A DNA stretch of 61,425 nucleotides from Acidobacteriota bacterium (GTDB lineage Bacteria > Zixibacteria > MSB-5A5 > GN15 > FEB-12): NCBI GenBank assembly GCA_035529075.1, contig DATKXK010000001.1, forward strand, positions 1 through 61,425. Reading direction: 5' to 3'. The position numbers were made by a program, and so were the translations under genes. The notes below the pieces were generated by a model, which had not been told where the DNA came from, did not search any database, and worked only from the letters and a program-made list of their open reading frames with translations. Each line of letters opens with the position of its first letter. Position 1 is the stretch's first letter. Positions 46,056-55,199 of the stretch are shown here, in pieces.

Positions 46056-46625
46056 CTATTTGGAAGCGATACTGAGGAAGATAGGGATTATTGTGCGTTT
46101 TGTCTTGTCGGTCACCTTAACGGTGTCCGGCGGTTCGCCCTGAACCGAGTCCGCGATGATCTCCAGCGAGTTGCTGGGATGAGTGGTTGTCGTATCCACG
46201 GTCAGTCCCTCAATCGGTTCGTCCGTCAACGAAGAGACGAAGATGGTGGCCAGGCGGCCTTTGCCCGGCAGCAGGTTCACTTTCTTGGCGGAGAGGGACG
46301 CAATCATGCCGAGTGTAACGCACTGGATGGCGGTGTCGGCCCGGAAAGCGCGGACGTTAAAGTGCTCTACCCGTCCCCCGGTATAGACGCATGAATCGGC
46401 GACAATGCGATTCAGCCCGGCGGACAGCTTGAGCGGGATTGACATCCCGACAATTGGTTCATCGTTGAAGTAGGACAGATTGATCGACCAGTTATCGTCG
46501 TTGATCCTGGAGACCTCTGCCCAGACCGTGTCGATGGCTCCGAACGCGTCCTGCTGAGCCGTTGCTGCTACAGGGAGCAGTACGAGCAGGGCCAGAGCGG
46601 AGAGCATTATAGTAATCGGCTTCAT
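46056..46625 (-). CDS. Exported protein of unknown function
   Basis: The 189-residue protein starts at ATG 46625 with GGAGG five bases upstream and a signal peptide ending near ATAQQ; a longer frame upstream lacks these. The mature part has beta-strand character with patterns such as NWSINLSYFNDEPIVGMSIP, LNRIVADSCVYTGGRVEHFN and LLPGKGRLATIFVSS. These resemble cohesin-type or cadherin-like sandwiches in layout, but the match is too weak to name. A cohesin would be attractive given the dockerin-like tails elsewhere in the window. The TPR gene lies 61 bp upstream on the same strand and may share a transcript. Confidence 0.6.
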   Translation of the reverse strand: MKPITIMLSALALLVLLPVAATAQQDAFGAIDTVWAEVSRINDDNWSINLSYFNDEPIVGMSIPLKLSAGLNRIVADSCVYTGGRVEHFNVRAFRADTAIQCVTLGMIASLSAKKVNLLPGKGRLATIFVSSLTDEPIEGLTVDTTTTHPSNSLEIIADSVQGEPPDTVKVTDKTKRTIIPIFLSIASK

Positions 46626-46686
46626 TGTTCCTCCGTGTACTCGTGTGCAATACCTTCGTTTTACAGCCTGCCTCAGGCCAAAGATC

Positions 46687-48177
46687 CTAAAATTCCGTCG
46701 TTTCGTCAACTTCAGTTAAGCTGTTTCGCAACAACTGTACCAGCGAATCCGCCGCTGCCCGGTTGTCCAATTCATCGGCATAAACCCGGGCCGCGGTGAG
46801 CAGCGCTCGCTGGCCGATGGCCGAGTTGGGGAAGCGCTCAAAGATAGAAGTGAGAATACCGGCGGCACCGGCCAGATCGCCCTTCTGACGGAGCAATTCG
46901 GCTTTATAGGTGCGGGCCGTGGCCTCTCTGAGCGTGGAAGGGGATTGCCGGATGACGTCCTCGAAGTACTGTTCGGCGCGTTGGTACCAGATGTCTGACT
47001 CCCTGGGGCGGCCTTCACCGGCGAAATGTCTGGCAAGGAACAGGTAGGCCGACATGGCTTGCTCGGACCCGGCGTAGTTCTCGATCAGAAACCTGTATTC
47101 CGACTCCGCCCGCGCCCAGTTGTCCTCTCGCTCGAATGACTGCGCCTTGGTCAACTGGGCTTGAGGCGTCGTGCGGTAGAAGAACCTGTACCTGCTTTCG
47201 AGGTCCACCAGAATGTTGCGGGCTGCCTGGTAGTCTCCTTTGTGCTGGTGCACGAGGGCCTGCTTGAGCATCACGACCGGTTGGAGAAGCGTATCGGCCG
47301 ACAGAATGTCAGCTTCGATCCGCCGGTAGTGTGCCAGGGCGGTATCGGGCATATCCAGCCCGGTGGCGTACAGGTCAGCTATGTGAAGGCGAATCTGCGC
47401 ATTGATATTTCCCAAGGAATCACGTACGAGGCCGAACTGTTCGATAGCAGGCCGGTACCGGCCGGCCAGTTCGTACAGACGCCCGAGGCCGGCGTGCGAG
47501 GCGGCACCAAGCGGGGCGTCCGCGTAGTCACTGATCAATCGTTGATAGTAATTCTCGGCCACGTCAAGGCGCCGGGATGATTCGGATTCGTTGCCGGCCT
47601 GAATGGTGATCCTGTAAAGGTGCAGGGGCAGGTTGAAAAGTGTCAGGACAATGGAGCCGTCACGGTCAAGCGGCGGATAGAAAAGTTCTAGGGTGCTGTC
47701 GTAGACGGCCATGGCGCTGTCCCATTGGCCGCCGGCCTGCATGGCACGACCCAGGTTGTATCGGGCGGTAATCCCTTCGACGCCCGGGATGCGAACGCGC
47801 TCCAGCAGCCGAGTAATGATCGCCTGGCACGTGTCGAAGTGCCTGAGGGCGAAGAAATGCTGTGACAGCCTGGTGCTGCTTTTGAAGGTCAACTCTTCAA
47901 TCTCTCGAAACTCGGTGGGATACTGCGCGGGGTCAATTGAATCGAGGGCGTGATAGCAGCGTTCGACCAACTCGCCGTAGGCTTTTCGGATGGCCGCGGC
48001 GGTTCCCGGGGCATTTAGCTGGGGCCGAATCGCGGCGTCACGGCTGTTCTTTTCTACAGCATAGTATTCCTTTTCGAGATCGTATCTGAGTCGAACGGCC
48101 GGGTTGTCGGTACATGCCTGATACAGGAGTCCCGTGACGGCCATAGCGGCCAGCAAGTACCCTCTAAAGTTGCTCAT
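46687..48177 (-). CDS. Exported TPR-repeat protein
   Basis: The 496-residue protein has an N-terminal hydrophobic stretch ending LLYQAC, which may be a weak lipobox (Cys22) or an ordinary signal. The remainder is helical repeats of TPR/YfgC-like type with clear pairs such as AASHAGLGRLYELAGRYRPA, ALVHQHKGDYQAARNILVDL and AYLFLARHFAGEGRPRESDI. TPRs bind peptides or act as scaffolds; the partner is unknown. No ribosome-binding site is seen before ATG 48177. It lies upstream of, and probably in one transcript with, the exported protein at 46056. Confidence 0.75.
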   Translation of the reverse strand: MSNFRGYLLAAMAVTGLLYQACTDNPAVRLRYDLEKEYYAVEKNSRDAAIRPQLNAPGTAAAIRKAYGELVERCYHALDSIDPAQYPTEFREIEELTFKSSTRLSQHFFALRHFDTCQAIITRLLERVRIPGVEGITARYNLGRAMQAGGQWDSAMAVYDSTLELFYPPLDRDGSIVLTLFNLPLHLYRITIQAGNESESSRRLDVAENYYQRLISDYADAPLGAASHAGLGRLYELAGRYRPAIEQFGLVRDSLGNINAQIRLHIADLYATGLDMPDTALAHYRRIEADILSADTLLQPVVMLKQALVHQHKGDYQAARNILVDLESRYRFFYRTTPQAQLTKAQSFEREDNWARAESEYRFLIENYAGSEQAMSAYLFLARHFAGEGRPRESDIWYQRAEQYFEDVIRQSPSTLREATARTYKAELLRQKGDLAGAAGILTSIFERFPNSAIGQRALLTAARVYADELDNRAAADSLVQLLRNSLTEVDETTEF

Positions 48178-48323
48178 ATACGCTTGTATCGGCTATAAGT
48201 GGTTATGCTGTAACGGAAGCCAATATAGCCGGCCCGGTTGGTGCAAACAAGGCAAATATCTGTCCGGTGGCTCAACGGTTCCGTTCCGGGTACGGGTCGC
48301 TTGACGCCGGGCGCGGTGTCGGC

Positions 48324-48354
48324 AAAAAAAAGACGGCGCCGGGCGCCGTCTTTT
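48324..48354 (-). terminator. Rho-independent terminator of the PEP-CTERM gene
   Basis: On the minus strand a GACGGC/GCCGTC-centred stem, extended by A/T pairs to AAAAGACGGC, has loop GCCCGGC and is followed by a run of eight T residues. It lies 22 bp after the stop of the gene at 48376. Confidence 0.88.
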
Positions 48355-48375
48355 GAAGTTTCAAAAGGCTCCTGA

Positions 48376-48951
48376 TTACTTACGCCGCAAGGCTCCCAGT
48401 CCGACAAGACCCAGGCCAAGAAGGATCAAAGTCGCGGGCTCCGGCACCGCGGTCGTCACGGTAAGCTCAACCTTGTCATTGAAATAGTGACAGTCCGAGT
48501 CAAAGGCAAAGCCAAACCTGCCGTCAGCCGCATAGGTGCTGAACAAGTCGATCAGTCCCAGGTCGCTGAAAGTATAGGTCAGGTCTATTCCGGGGCCGCC
48601 ACCCAGGGGATCCGACCATGCGTCGATGAGTATACCCTGGCCGGAAAAGAAGTCGGCGGTGGCGTCACGATCAAATATACGAAGTGTGCCGATCTGGGCG
48701 TCGTCCAATAGATGAATGTATAGAAAGTCATTGTCCTCAACGCGGTAATCAGCAATGCCCCTGAAGGTCAGTACAACCTCCCTGATTTCCTCATCGGACT
48801 GCCAGTCTATACCCCACGTGTAGGCATTATACTCATTGAGATCCTGGAGATCGGCCGGACCGGGGTTGAACGTGTACACGTACGCCTGAGACGCCGGGGA
48901 ACCGAGAATGAGAATCACGCAGGCCATAGCGAAGAAGAGGAATATCTTCAT
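48376..48951 (-). CDS. PEP-CTERM-tailed exported protein
   Basis: The 191-residue protein has a signal peptide (MKIFLFFAMACVILILGSPA) and a C-terminal PEP-CTERM tag: VPEPAT, a hydrophobic helix LILLGLGLVGLGAL, then RRK. Such tags direct exosortase-dependent sorting to the surface or extracellular matrix. The middle part is a beta-rich domain (EVVLTFRGIADYRVEDNDFL) with several acidic residues. ATG 48951 has GGGAG five bases upstream. The gene has its own terminator and stands alone next to the phage-like region. No exosortase is in the window. Confidence 0.85.
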   Translation of the reverse strand: MKIFLFFAMACVILILGSPASQAYVYTFNPGPADLQDLNEYNAYTWGIDWQSDEEIREVVLTFRGIADYRVEDNDFLYIHLLDDAQIGTLRIFDRDATADFFSGQGILIDAWSDPLGGGPGIDLTYTFSDLGLIDLFSTYAADGRFGFAFDSDCHYFNDKVELTVTTAVPEPATLILLGLGLVGLGALRRK

Positions 48952-49298
48952 GTCCACTCCCATTGGAAGACGCATCAATCCATTTTACCGACATATATGA
49001 AGCAAATCACATGCCGCCAAACCGGACCAACCGCTCCATCTTAATCTCATGGTGGGCAGCAGGTTACAAGTGCCCCTGCGGTTTACCCGGTGGCCAGGGC
49101 CGGCAGTCTCGGCAGGTCCTTACATAATATAGGCAAGATTGTTCACAATTTGCACACAGGTCAACGCATCCGATAGGGCTGATTACCAAGCCTGTTGGGG
49201 TCGGGACAGGCAGCACGATCTGCGGCGGTGGCCGGGGCAAAATAGATGGCGGTCCTGCGTTGTTGGCGGGTGAGCACAGGCCAGAAAAAGGGTTCCTT
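48952..49298. other. 347-bp gap before the phage-like module
   Basis: No gene supported. It lies between the divergent PEP-CTERM gene and the portal gene and should hold promoters for both. I see no integrase, att repeat or tRNA here that would mark a prophage end. Confidence 0.4.
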
Positions 49299-50570
49299 AT
49301 GAAAAGCAAACCGACCGAAACCTCAGTGCTCGCCGGTACCCCTCCCGGCAGTTCGGGGTTGCCGCGCCTTGTGAAACTCCGGCAAACGACCGGGTTGCGT
49401 TCCCGTGACCGAATGGGAGCCTTGCTGACATGGTCGAACAGCGACGTTGAAAGTGGGCGGTATCGGATCATGCTGTACCGGTTCCTGGCCGATCAGTTGC
49501 CGATCATCAATGCGTGCCTGTGGACGTGGGTCAGGCTGATGGCGGCTCCGGGGGAATATCGAATAGCGGAGACCGGCAGGACCGCCCAGGCGGACAGGGC
49601 GCAGCGGCGCCTTGACCAACTCTGGAGCCAGGGTTACACCAACGTTCTAGGCAACCGCGTCGGTCTCGTGACGCTGCTTCCGGGCCTGGTCACGTCGCTT
49701 CTGAGGGACGGCATGTTCTGCGGGTTTGTCGTAGTGCACCGGGATGGTTCCGGTATCGATCAGTTTTTTCCGGTGGATCCGATTGACATCGTTCGTGAGG
49801 AAACGCGGGGTCAATGGCGGCTGGTGCTGGAGCGGGAGAACAGCCGGATAGACCTGAACAGGCCGGATTTCTACTATCTTCCGCTGCGCCACGGCGTCGA
49901 GGCGCCGTTTGGTCGTTCGATCCTTCAGCCTATCCCGTTCGTCAGTTACATCGAGCAGCAACTCGTGGATGATATGAGGCGGTCGAGCCACAATTCCGGT
50001 TACCACCGTCTGCACGTCAGGATAACGCCGCCGGAGCGGCTGGCCGGAGAATCTGACGACGCCTACACGGACCGAATAGACGGCTATTTCGACTCGACCG
50101 TCAAGATGATCAGGTCGTGCGAGGTAGACGACAACCCGGTGACGTGGGACAACGTGGCCGTCGACTATATAGGTCCGGACAAGAGCCGCGAGGTGTCGAA
50201 CAGCTGGTTCATGAATCACCGGGCGATGATCGAGGATATCTGCGCCGGGACGAACCTGGCCCCGTATCTCCTGGGTTACTCGTACGGAGCGACTACCACC
50301 TGGGCGAGTTTAAAGTTCGACGTCGTGATGCGCCAGGTGCGCTCAGTGCAGACGGAGATCGCGCATTTCCTTGAATGGCTGGGGAACCTCGATCTGGCCT
50401 TGGCCGGTCTGGACGTGAAGTGTCGTTTCGTCTTTGACAACTCCTTTGCATACCAGGCCGTTGACACGTTGGCAGTGCAGTCCGGGCAGATCGAGAACAT
50501 CCTCAAGCTATACAACGCCGGCCTGATTGACGAGGTATCGGCGCGCGAGAAGGCGGAGAATCTAATCTGA
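49299..50570 (+). CDS. Phage portal protein
   Basis: The 423-residue protein has the layout of portal proteins: an N-terminal clip/wing part with LPIINACLWTWVRLMAAPGE, the conserved PIPFVSYIEQQLVDDMRRSS helix region, and a C-terminal MIEDICAGTNLAPYLLGYSY segment typical of the portal family. It forms the ring through which DNA enters and leaves the head. ATG 49299 (AAAGGG before it) is preferred over a TTG 39 bp upstream. It is immediately followed by TerL, the reverse of the commonest terminase-portal order. Confidence 0.78.
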   Translation: MKSKPTETSVLAGTPPGSSGLPRLVKLRQTTGLRSRDRMGALLTWSNSDVESGRYRIMLYRFLADQLPIINACLWTWVRLMAAPGEYRIAETGRTAQADRAQRRLDQLWSQGYTNVLGNRVGLVTLLPGLVTSLLRDGMFCGFVVVHRDGSGIDQFFPVDPIDIVREETRGQWRLVLERENSRIDLNRPDFYYLPLRHGVEAPFGRSILQPIPFVSYIEQQLVDDMRRSSHNSGYHRLHVRITPPERLAGESDDAYTDRIDGYFDSTVKMIRSCEVDDNPVTWDNVAVDYIGPDKSREVSNSWFMNHRAMIEDICAGTNLAPYLLGYSYGATTTWASLKFDVVMRQVRSVQTEIAHFLEWLGNLDLALAGLDVKCRFVFDNSFAYQAVDTLAVQSGQIENILKLYNAGLIDEVSAREKAENLI

Positions 50571-50605
50571 GAGCGGGCGCGACGCCGGCGGAGTGGCGGC
50601 GAGGG

Positions 50606-51901
50606 ATGGTCGAGCCGGCCTTCTTCGCCAAGCGCTTTCTCGGCGCAGAGCTTCATGACGGCCAGCGGCGGTGGCTGGCTGAATCCTCGGCCCGCGAAAA
50701 CGTTCTCGTGACCGGTAATCGCTGGGGCAAGTCATTTGTCTCGGCGGTAAAACTGATTCACCATGCGATATACCGTCCCCGGCGGCTGGAGTTCGACCGT
50801 TGCGGCCGCTACCGGGCCGTCGTGGCATCGATCACGCAGGACCAGGCCAACCTGACCTTCAACCAGGTGGTGCGGTTCATTCGGCGTTCGCCCCTTCTCG
50901 AGTCGCTGGTGACGGCAAGTTCCCGGAGCGGACACCCGAGCCTCACCTTCGGTAACGGTGCGTCGATTGAAGCTCGATCCACCCAGAACCGAGGGGAGTA
51001 CCTGCTGGGCAATGACTATGATCTGTTCATTTTCGATGAGGTTGCGTTCGAGACCGATCCGGAGTACGTGGTCGAGGAGGTCATCATGATGCGGCTGGCC
51101 GACCGGGCGGGACGGCTGGATCTCGTCTCAACGCCGAACGGCAGGAACTGGTTCTACCGTCGCGTAAGGGAGATCGAACGGAGGAAACGGCCCGGATACG
51201 TTCAGTCCGGGGACAGTAGGGAAAACGGTTTCGTCTCGCGCGACTATCTGGACGAGCGCGTCAGGTATTTCAACGAGGCCCGTCTCAAACAGAACATCAT
51301 GGGTCAGTTCGTGGATTCGGGCGGTGAGATCCTGCCGGGCAGGTACGTTGATCGCGCCCTGGAGAAGGCTGCCGGGGTATCGGAACCGGTCACCGCCGCG
51401 CGGCGCTCTTATCTTTCCGGATGGGACCTGGCGCGCAAGCGGACGGCTACGGTCGGCGTGACCGTCGAACTGGTCGACGGTGTTGCGAGAGTCGTAAGGC
51501 TGGAGCGTTTCAGGCGGTTTGACTGGATGGTGGTAATCGAGAAGGTCAAGGCTCGTCAGCGGATGTATCCGGGGCGACTGATCATCGATGCCACCGGCCT
51601 GGGTGACGTCGTCGTCGAGCAACTGGCGGAGTACAATCCGGAGGCGGTGGTGTTCACGCCCGCCGTGAAAGCGGAACTGCTGACCAACGTTGAGCTTTTC
51701 CATGCCCGTGACGCTGTTTCTTATGATCGGTGGGAGATGCCGGACGGAACAGGAGGGGTGTGGTCGCTGGAGGATGAACTGCGGCAGGCACGCTGGGATC
51801 AAAACAGTGACTGCGATGCTCTCATGGCTTTGGCCCTGGCGCTCTGGCCGTTGAGAAAGCGTAGTCGGCCCCAGATCCGGCCGCGGCTGGCCCGAGTCTG
51901 A
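50606..51901 (+). CDS. terL: Terminase large subunit
   Basis: The 431-residue protein has an ATPase with Walker A GNRWGKS (37-43) and Walker B LFIFDE (140-145). A coupling-type motif VSTPNGR and an RNase-H-like nuclease domain follow, with acidic residues Asp274 (SGWDLARKR), Asp328 (LIIDATGLGD) and Asp404 (SDCDALMALALALW). It cuts and pumps DNA into the head. All catalytic residues look intact, so packaging ability is not visibly lost. A CTG at 50567 would overlap the portal stop and has GGAG upstream; the ATG at 50606 is the conservative choice. No small terminase is seen nearby. Confidence 0.88.
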   Translation: MVEPAFFAKRFLGAELHDGQRRWLAESSARENVLVTGNRWGKSFVSAVKLIHHAIYRPRRLEFDRCGRYRAVVASITQDQANLTFNQVVRFIRRSPLLESLVTASSRSGHPSLTFGNGASIEARSTQNRGEYLLGNDYDLFIFDEVAFETDPEYVVEEVIMMRLADRAGRLDLVSTPNGRNWFYRRVREIERRKRPGYVQSGDSRENGFVSRDYLDERVRYFNEARLKQNIMGQFVDSGGEILPGRYVDRALEKAAGVSEPVTAARRSYLSGWDLARKRTATVGVTVELVDGVARVVRLERFRRFDWMVVIEKVKARQRMYPGRLIIDATGLGDVVVEQLAEYNPEAVVFTPAVKAELLTNVELFHARDAVSYDRWEMPDGTGGVWSLEDELRQARWDQNSDCDALMALALALWPLRKRSRPQIRPRLARV

Positions 51902-51932
51902 CGTCCCGAGCCGCCGGTCAGCGGCAAGGAAA

Positions 51933-51963
51933 CGCCCATTGAGGGAAGGACACTCAACGGGCG
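51933..51963 (-). terminator. Hairpin between TerL and the PEP-CTERM gene
   Basis: CGCCC-A-TTGAG (51933-51943) pairs with CTCAA-C-GGGCG (51953-51963), one internal mismatch, 9-base loop. On the minus strand a short T tract follows. It probably stops both convergent transcripts. Confidence 0.55.
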
Positions 51964-51992
51964 CTTCAGGGAGGAGGGTTGGGGAGACTGTA

Positions 51993-52340
51993 CTAAGCTT
52001 TTCTTCGCCGCAGCAAATAGATGGCGCCAAGTCCTCCGGCCAGCAGCAGCAAGGTGGTCGGCTCCGGGACGTTAGTAGGTGCGCCGGGATCGCGCTCCGG
52101 CGGGTTAGTAATCCCGTCGCCGTCACCGGGCGGCATCTGTGCCGTTTGATCGGCCTGGGGCGGCGACTTCGGGGGTTTCTGAGTTTGATCGACCTGGTTC
52201 TGATCAGAGCTCTGGGAATTGTTACCGGGCAGGTTGAATCCGTCGACGGTGTCGAAGGTAACCCCCAGAGCCAGACCGAAAATTATCAGGGCGACAAGCC
52301 ACTTGAGCGGCTGGCTGGGGTTTCGTCTGTAAATCATCAT
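51993..52340 (-). CDS. Small PEP-CTERM-tailed protein inside the phage module
   Basis: The 115-residue protein has a membrane/signal segment (PLKWLVALIIFGLALGVTF), a low-complexity linker rich in Gln, Asp, Pro and Ser, and a PEP-CTERM tag: VPEPTT, then LLLLAGGLGAIYLL and RRRKA. Start ATG 52340 has AAGG eight bases upstream; GTG 52349 is the alternative. It lies against the phage genes in direction and is not a known virion component. It resembles short, proline-rich exosortase substrates. Presence inside a head module suggests a host gene inserted there or a cargo gene of the element. Confidence 0.75.
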   Translation of the reverse strand: MMIYRRNPSQPLKWLVALIIFGLALGVTFDTVDGFNLPGNNSQSSDQNQVDQTQKPPKSPPQADQTAQMPPGDGDGITNPPERDPGAPTNVPEPTTLLLLAGGLGAIYLLRRRKA

Positions 52341-52598
52341 CACAATCACCTTCCGGTCACTTAATGGTAATTCGTTACAGCTGTGTCCTCAGCGAGCAAA
52401 GGTTGTGCCGGGGGCTGCCGGCCGGGCCAAACTGACCCGTTAGTCTGTTATAAGACAGGAGCTTACGCGGATTCCGCGGCGGAGACCGAGGCCTGAAGGC
52501 AGCCCGAGCATCCGGCAACCACTTGCGCAGTTTCGCCGCCGAACTGCCGTTAATGTCGGGCGGGCAGGTCCTTGGAAAAAGACAGGTCAGGAGGAAAA

Positions 52599-54113
52599 AT
52601 GGCCGTAAGTCTGGCACGAGTCAGTGCACAACTCGCCGAGCCCGGCGAGCGTGTCCCGGCAGAACTGATCGATCTGATCAACCGGAACGTTGATCCACCG
52701 ACGACCCTTGGAGCCGACGACGTGTACATCCGCGCCATGTACGTAGTCTCCGATCAGGTAAACAGTTTCGGGGGAAGGTTTCCCCGGGACGAGCACGAAC
52801 GGCTGGCCTCGCTGCTGGTCGATTCGCCGGTAATGGTAGGGCACCGCCGGGACAAGCTGCCGGTCGGACGTACGTTCCACGCCACGAGCGTTATGCGCGG
52901 CGACGTGCAGTGGGTAAAAAGCTACTTTTACTGGCTCAAGTCGGCCGAAGGTTCCGAGAACCTGCGCGACAACATCGACGGCGGCATCTACAAGGAGTGT
53001 TCCGTCGCCTTCACGTACTGCCTGCCTGAGTGCTCGGTATGTAACAAGGACATCCGCGAGTGCGAACATGAACCGTTGCGAGAATACCGTCACGACGGCA
53101 CAATCGTCTCCTGCTGGTACAACTACCGTCAACTGGAACGGGTTCTGGAGACGTCTCTGGTCTACCGTGGAGCCCTGCGGGACACGTCGGTGTCCCGGGA
53201 TCTGAAGTCCGGAGCTGACGGCGCGGATGACAGCCCGGAAACAGCCGACCGACATCTGGCCACGATCGTGAACCTGACGGATCTCGATCCCTCGGCGGAT
53301 TATCTCGTGGTACCGCGGTACGACGGAATACCGATTCTGATCGGCGTTCGTGATAAGACCGTCGTCGTGACGCGACGTGACGGTTCCGTCGTGGACCACC
53401 CGGAGGTGGCGCGTCTGTGCGGGGAAGTCCCTCCAGGCGTGCACACCGGTCACGGGTTGCTTGTCGGATATCGGGGAAAGGAGCGCTGTAGCGGGCGGCA
53501 GGTCGAGAGCTTCCTGGCCGGGGCCGAGTCACCGGTGCGCCGTCTGGTGTTGACGCTGTACCCTGAAACCGCGGGAACGGCGTTATCCTGTTCGGACAAG
53601 TCAGTCCAGCGGTCGGTCAGGGTGATACCTTACAGGGTGGTCTGCCGGGGCGATCTGCACCGCAAGGCTCTTGAGATCATGACACGTGACGGTGTGGAAA
53701 TCTGGCCGGCCGGGCGTTCGCCCGCCGGCACCCGAGGCTATCATTACAGGCCTTCGGCCCCGGAGGTGTACCGCTTGGAGTACACCATCACGCAGGATCG
53801 CCGACCCGGCGACGGCGTGATCACGGTCCGTCATGGCGGTGACGTGACGTGCTTCGAGATCGTCCGACTTGATGTGGAGCGTCTAATGAAGGGCGGGCGC
53901 TTCGTTGCCCGCCGGCTGGCCGGGCCGCCGTCAGAGACCGGGGAAGCGTCGCCGTGCACGGTTGCATCCGGGCAGGTTTCGGGCGTGGACGCCGAGGGTG
54001 ATGGCATGGCGGTTCTGACGGGAGGGAAAACACGAGAACGGTTCATCTTCCGCCCCGTGCTGCTCGGGGGGAGAAGGCAATACCTGTTCTATCGGCAGGG
54101 TGCTCAGTCGTAG
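52599..54113 (+). CDS. Prohead-protease-like domain fused to a degenerate DNA-ligase-like domain
   Basis: The 504-residue protein starts at ATG 52599 with AGGAGG just upstream. Residues about 40-165 resemble a head maturation protease: PVMVGHRRDKLPVGRTFHA with His82, IYKECSVAFTY with Ser135, and a Cys-rich zinc-like insert (Cys141, 145, 148, 155). Residues about 225-320 look like the start of an ATP-dependent DNA ligase: YLVVPRYDGIPILIGV where KYDGxR is expected (Arg240 replaces the adenylated Lys), then VTRRDGSVVDHPEV and HTGHGLLVGY where a ligase has a GE motif. The rest (to 504) is beta-rich and unrecognised. The protease part is likely active on the capsid; the ligase part is probably not. 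Confidence 0.6.
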   Translation: MAVSLARVSAQLAEPGERVPAELIDLINRNVDPPTTLGADDVYIRAMYVVSDQVNSFGGRFPRDEHERLASLLVDSPVMVGHRRDKLPVGRTFHATSVMRGDVQWVKSYFYWLKSAEGSENLRDNIDGGIYKECSVAFTYCLPECSVCNKDIRECEHEPLREYRHDGTIVSCWYNYRQLERVLETSLVYRGALRDTSVSRDLKSGADGADDSPETADRHLATIVNLTDLDPSADYLVVPRYDGIPILIGVRDKTVVVTRRDGSVVDHPEVARLCGEVPPGVHTGHGLLVGYRGKERCSGRQVESFLAGAESPVRRLVLTLYPETAGTALSCSDKSVQRSVRVIPYRVVCRGDLHRKALEIMTRDGVEIWPAGRSPAGTRGYHYRPSAPEVYRLEYTITQDRRPGDGVITVRHGGDVTCFEIVRLDVERLMKGGRFVARRLAGPPSETGEASPCTVASGQVSGVDAEGDGMAVLTGGKTRERFIFRPVLLGGRRQYLFYRQGAQS

Positions 54114-54808
54114 GTTCTCAGACTCAGGACTCTGGTGAGGCCTTCGCCGCGGAAGGTTTGACGCACCAGTCCGATGTTGGGTGCGTAGTTCTCGACCACC
54201 GAGGCCAGGGGTTCCTTGTCGCCGGCGTGCCTATACAGGTGTACCTCGTAGCGGTATGTAGCGCCGCCGAAAGCAGGCACAAAGACCTGTTCGGTACCGA
54301 CGAACGTCTTGGTGAAGTAGAAGCCGAAGTAGCCGAAAAAGAAGGCAACCCTGAAGCTTCCCGAATCGGCTTCATAGACCGGCAGGGCACCATCCCAGGA
54401 TACGTCCTTGTCCGCTGTGCGATCCATCACGACGGCCGGCGTCTGGAACCAGACGATAGCGTCAAGGTCACCAACCTTTCGCCAGTATCCGTTCTGCATG
54501 ATAAAAGGGGACGAGACCTTTAGATTGAGAAGCGGGACGGTATCATTCTTGATCACCCAGTCGCTGCCGCCGCCGGAGACGCGAATGAGTTGCGTGCCGG
54601 TGTCCACTTCAACCTTGTAGCCGCGGATCCAGGTGACGGTGGTATCGACACGTGCATACTCGAGCGTGCGTCCATCCGTGAGGCCGAGCATGTCGGTGCC
54701 GGTGACTATCAGCGAGGGACCGGGGCCGGGCTCTTCTTCGGAATCGTCGCTGCAGGCGGCTGTGAACAAACAAAAACACAAAAAACAGACAGACCAGATG
54801 TTTTTCAC
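54104..54808 (-). CDS. Lipoprotein of unknown function inside the phage module
   Basis: The 234-residue protein begins with a lipoprotein signal (VKNIWSVCFLCFCLFTAAC, lipobox TAAC, Cys19), then an acidic linker (SDDSEEEPGPGPS). GTG 54808 is the start, with AGGAG eight bases upstream. The rest is beta-rich with SLIVTGTDMLGLTDGRTLEY, TVTWIRGYKVEVDTGTQLI and GATYRYEVHLYRHAGDKEPL, a form common in surface lipoproteins of unknown role. Its 3' end overlaps the tail of the convergent protease gene by 10 bp. It is the second opposite-strand exported protein in the head module. Confidence 0.7.
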   Translation of the reverse strand: MKNIWSVCFLCFCLFTAACSDDSEEEPGPGPSLIVTGTDMLGLTDGRTLEYARVDTTVTWIRGYKVEVDTGTQLIRVSGGGSDWVIKNDTVPLLNLKVSSPFIMQNGYWRKVGDLDAIVWFQTPAVVMDRTADKDVSWDGALPVYEADSGSFRVAFFFGYFGFYFTKTFVGTEQVFVPAFGGATYRYEVHLYRHAGDKEPLASVVENYAPNIGLVRQTFRGEGLTRVLSLRTYD

Positions 54809-54887
54809 TGCAGCTTCTCCTTTCTCCGAAGGCAACCTGTGCGCGTTTCGCACGGCCAGTCAACAAAAAAGATTGGGGGTTTGGCGC

Positions 54888-55199
54888 ATGTCGAACGGAT
54901 CAGTACATTTGCCGCTTCATTTAGGGGGACAGTTGCTCAACCTGCTTGTGCTCGCCCTCGGTCTCGCTGCCGCGTACTTCATGACTATCCAGTCGCTCAA
55001 GATCGAACTGGCGGCCAAGGCAGAAGGAGCGGTAGTCGCAACCCTTGACAAAAAGCTGAGCGGTTTTGAGGTCTTTCTGAGGGAAGGAGTGGTAAGCAAA
55101 GAGCAGTTTTACAGGTTTTCGCAGGAAGTCGAGAACCGACTGACGAGGATTGAACACTACCTGACGAGCCAGGCAGGAGGGAGCGTTGGAAAACGGTAA
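54888..55199 (+). CDS. Small membrane protein with coiled coil, holin- or spanin-like
   Basis: The 103-residue protein has one membrane helix near residues 13-33 (GGQLLNLLVLALGLAAAYFM) and a helical tail with heptad character (SKEQFYRFSQEVENRLTRIE). GGGGG stands eight bases before the ATG. Size and layout recall phage holin-like or inner-membrane anchored small proteins, but there is no endolysin next to it and the assignment is a guess. It overlaps the following gene by 14 bp, so the two are coupled. Confidence 0.5.
   Translation: MSNGSVHLPLHLGGQLLNLLVLALGLAAAYFMTIQSLKIELAAKAEGAVVATLDKKLSGFEVFLREGVVSKEQFYRFSQEVENRLTRIEHYLTSQAGGSVGKR

Noticed and set aside
49064-49471. 135-codon minus-strand frame with cysteines before the portal gene
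   Set aside because: It is antisense to the start of the portal gene, rich in Pro and Arg, and without a ribosome-binding site.
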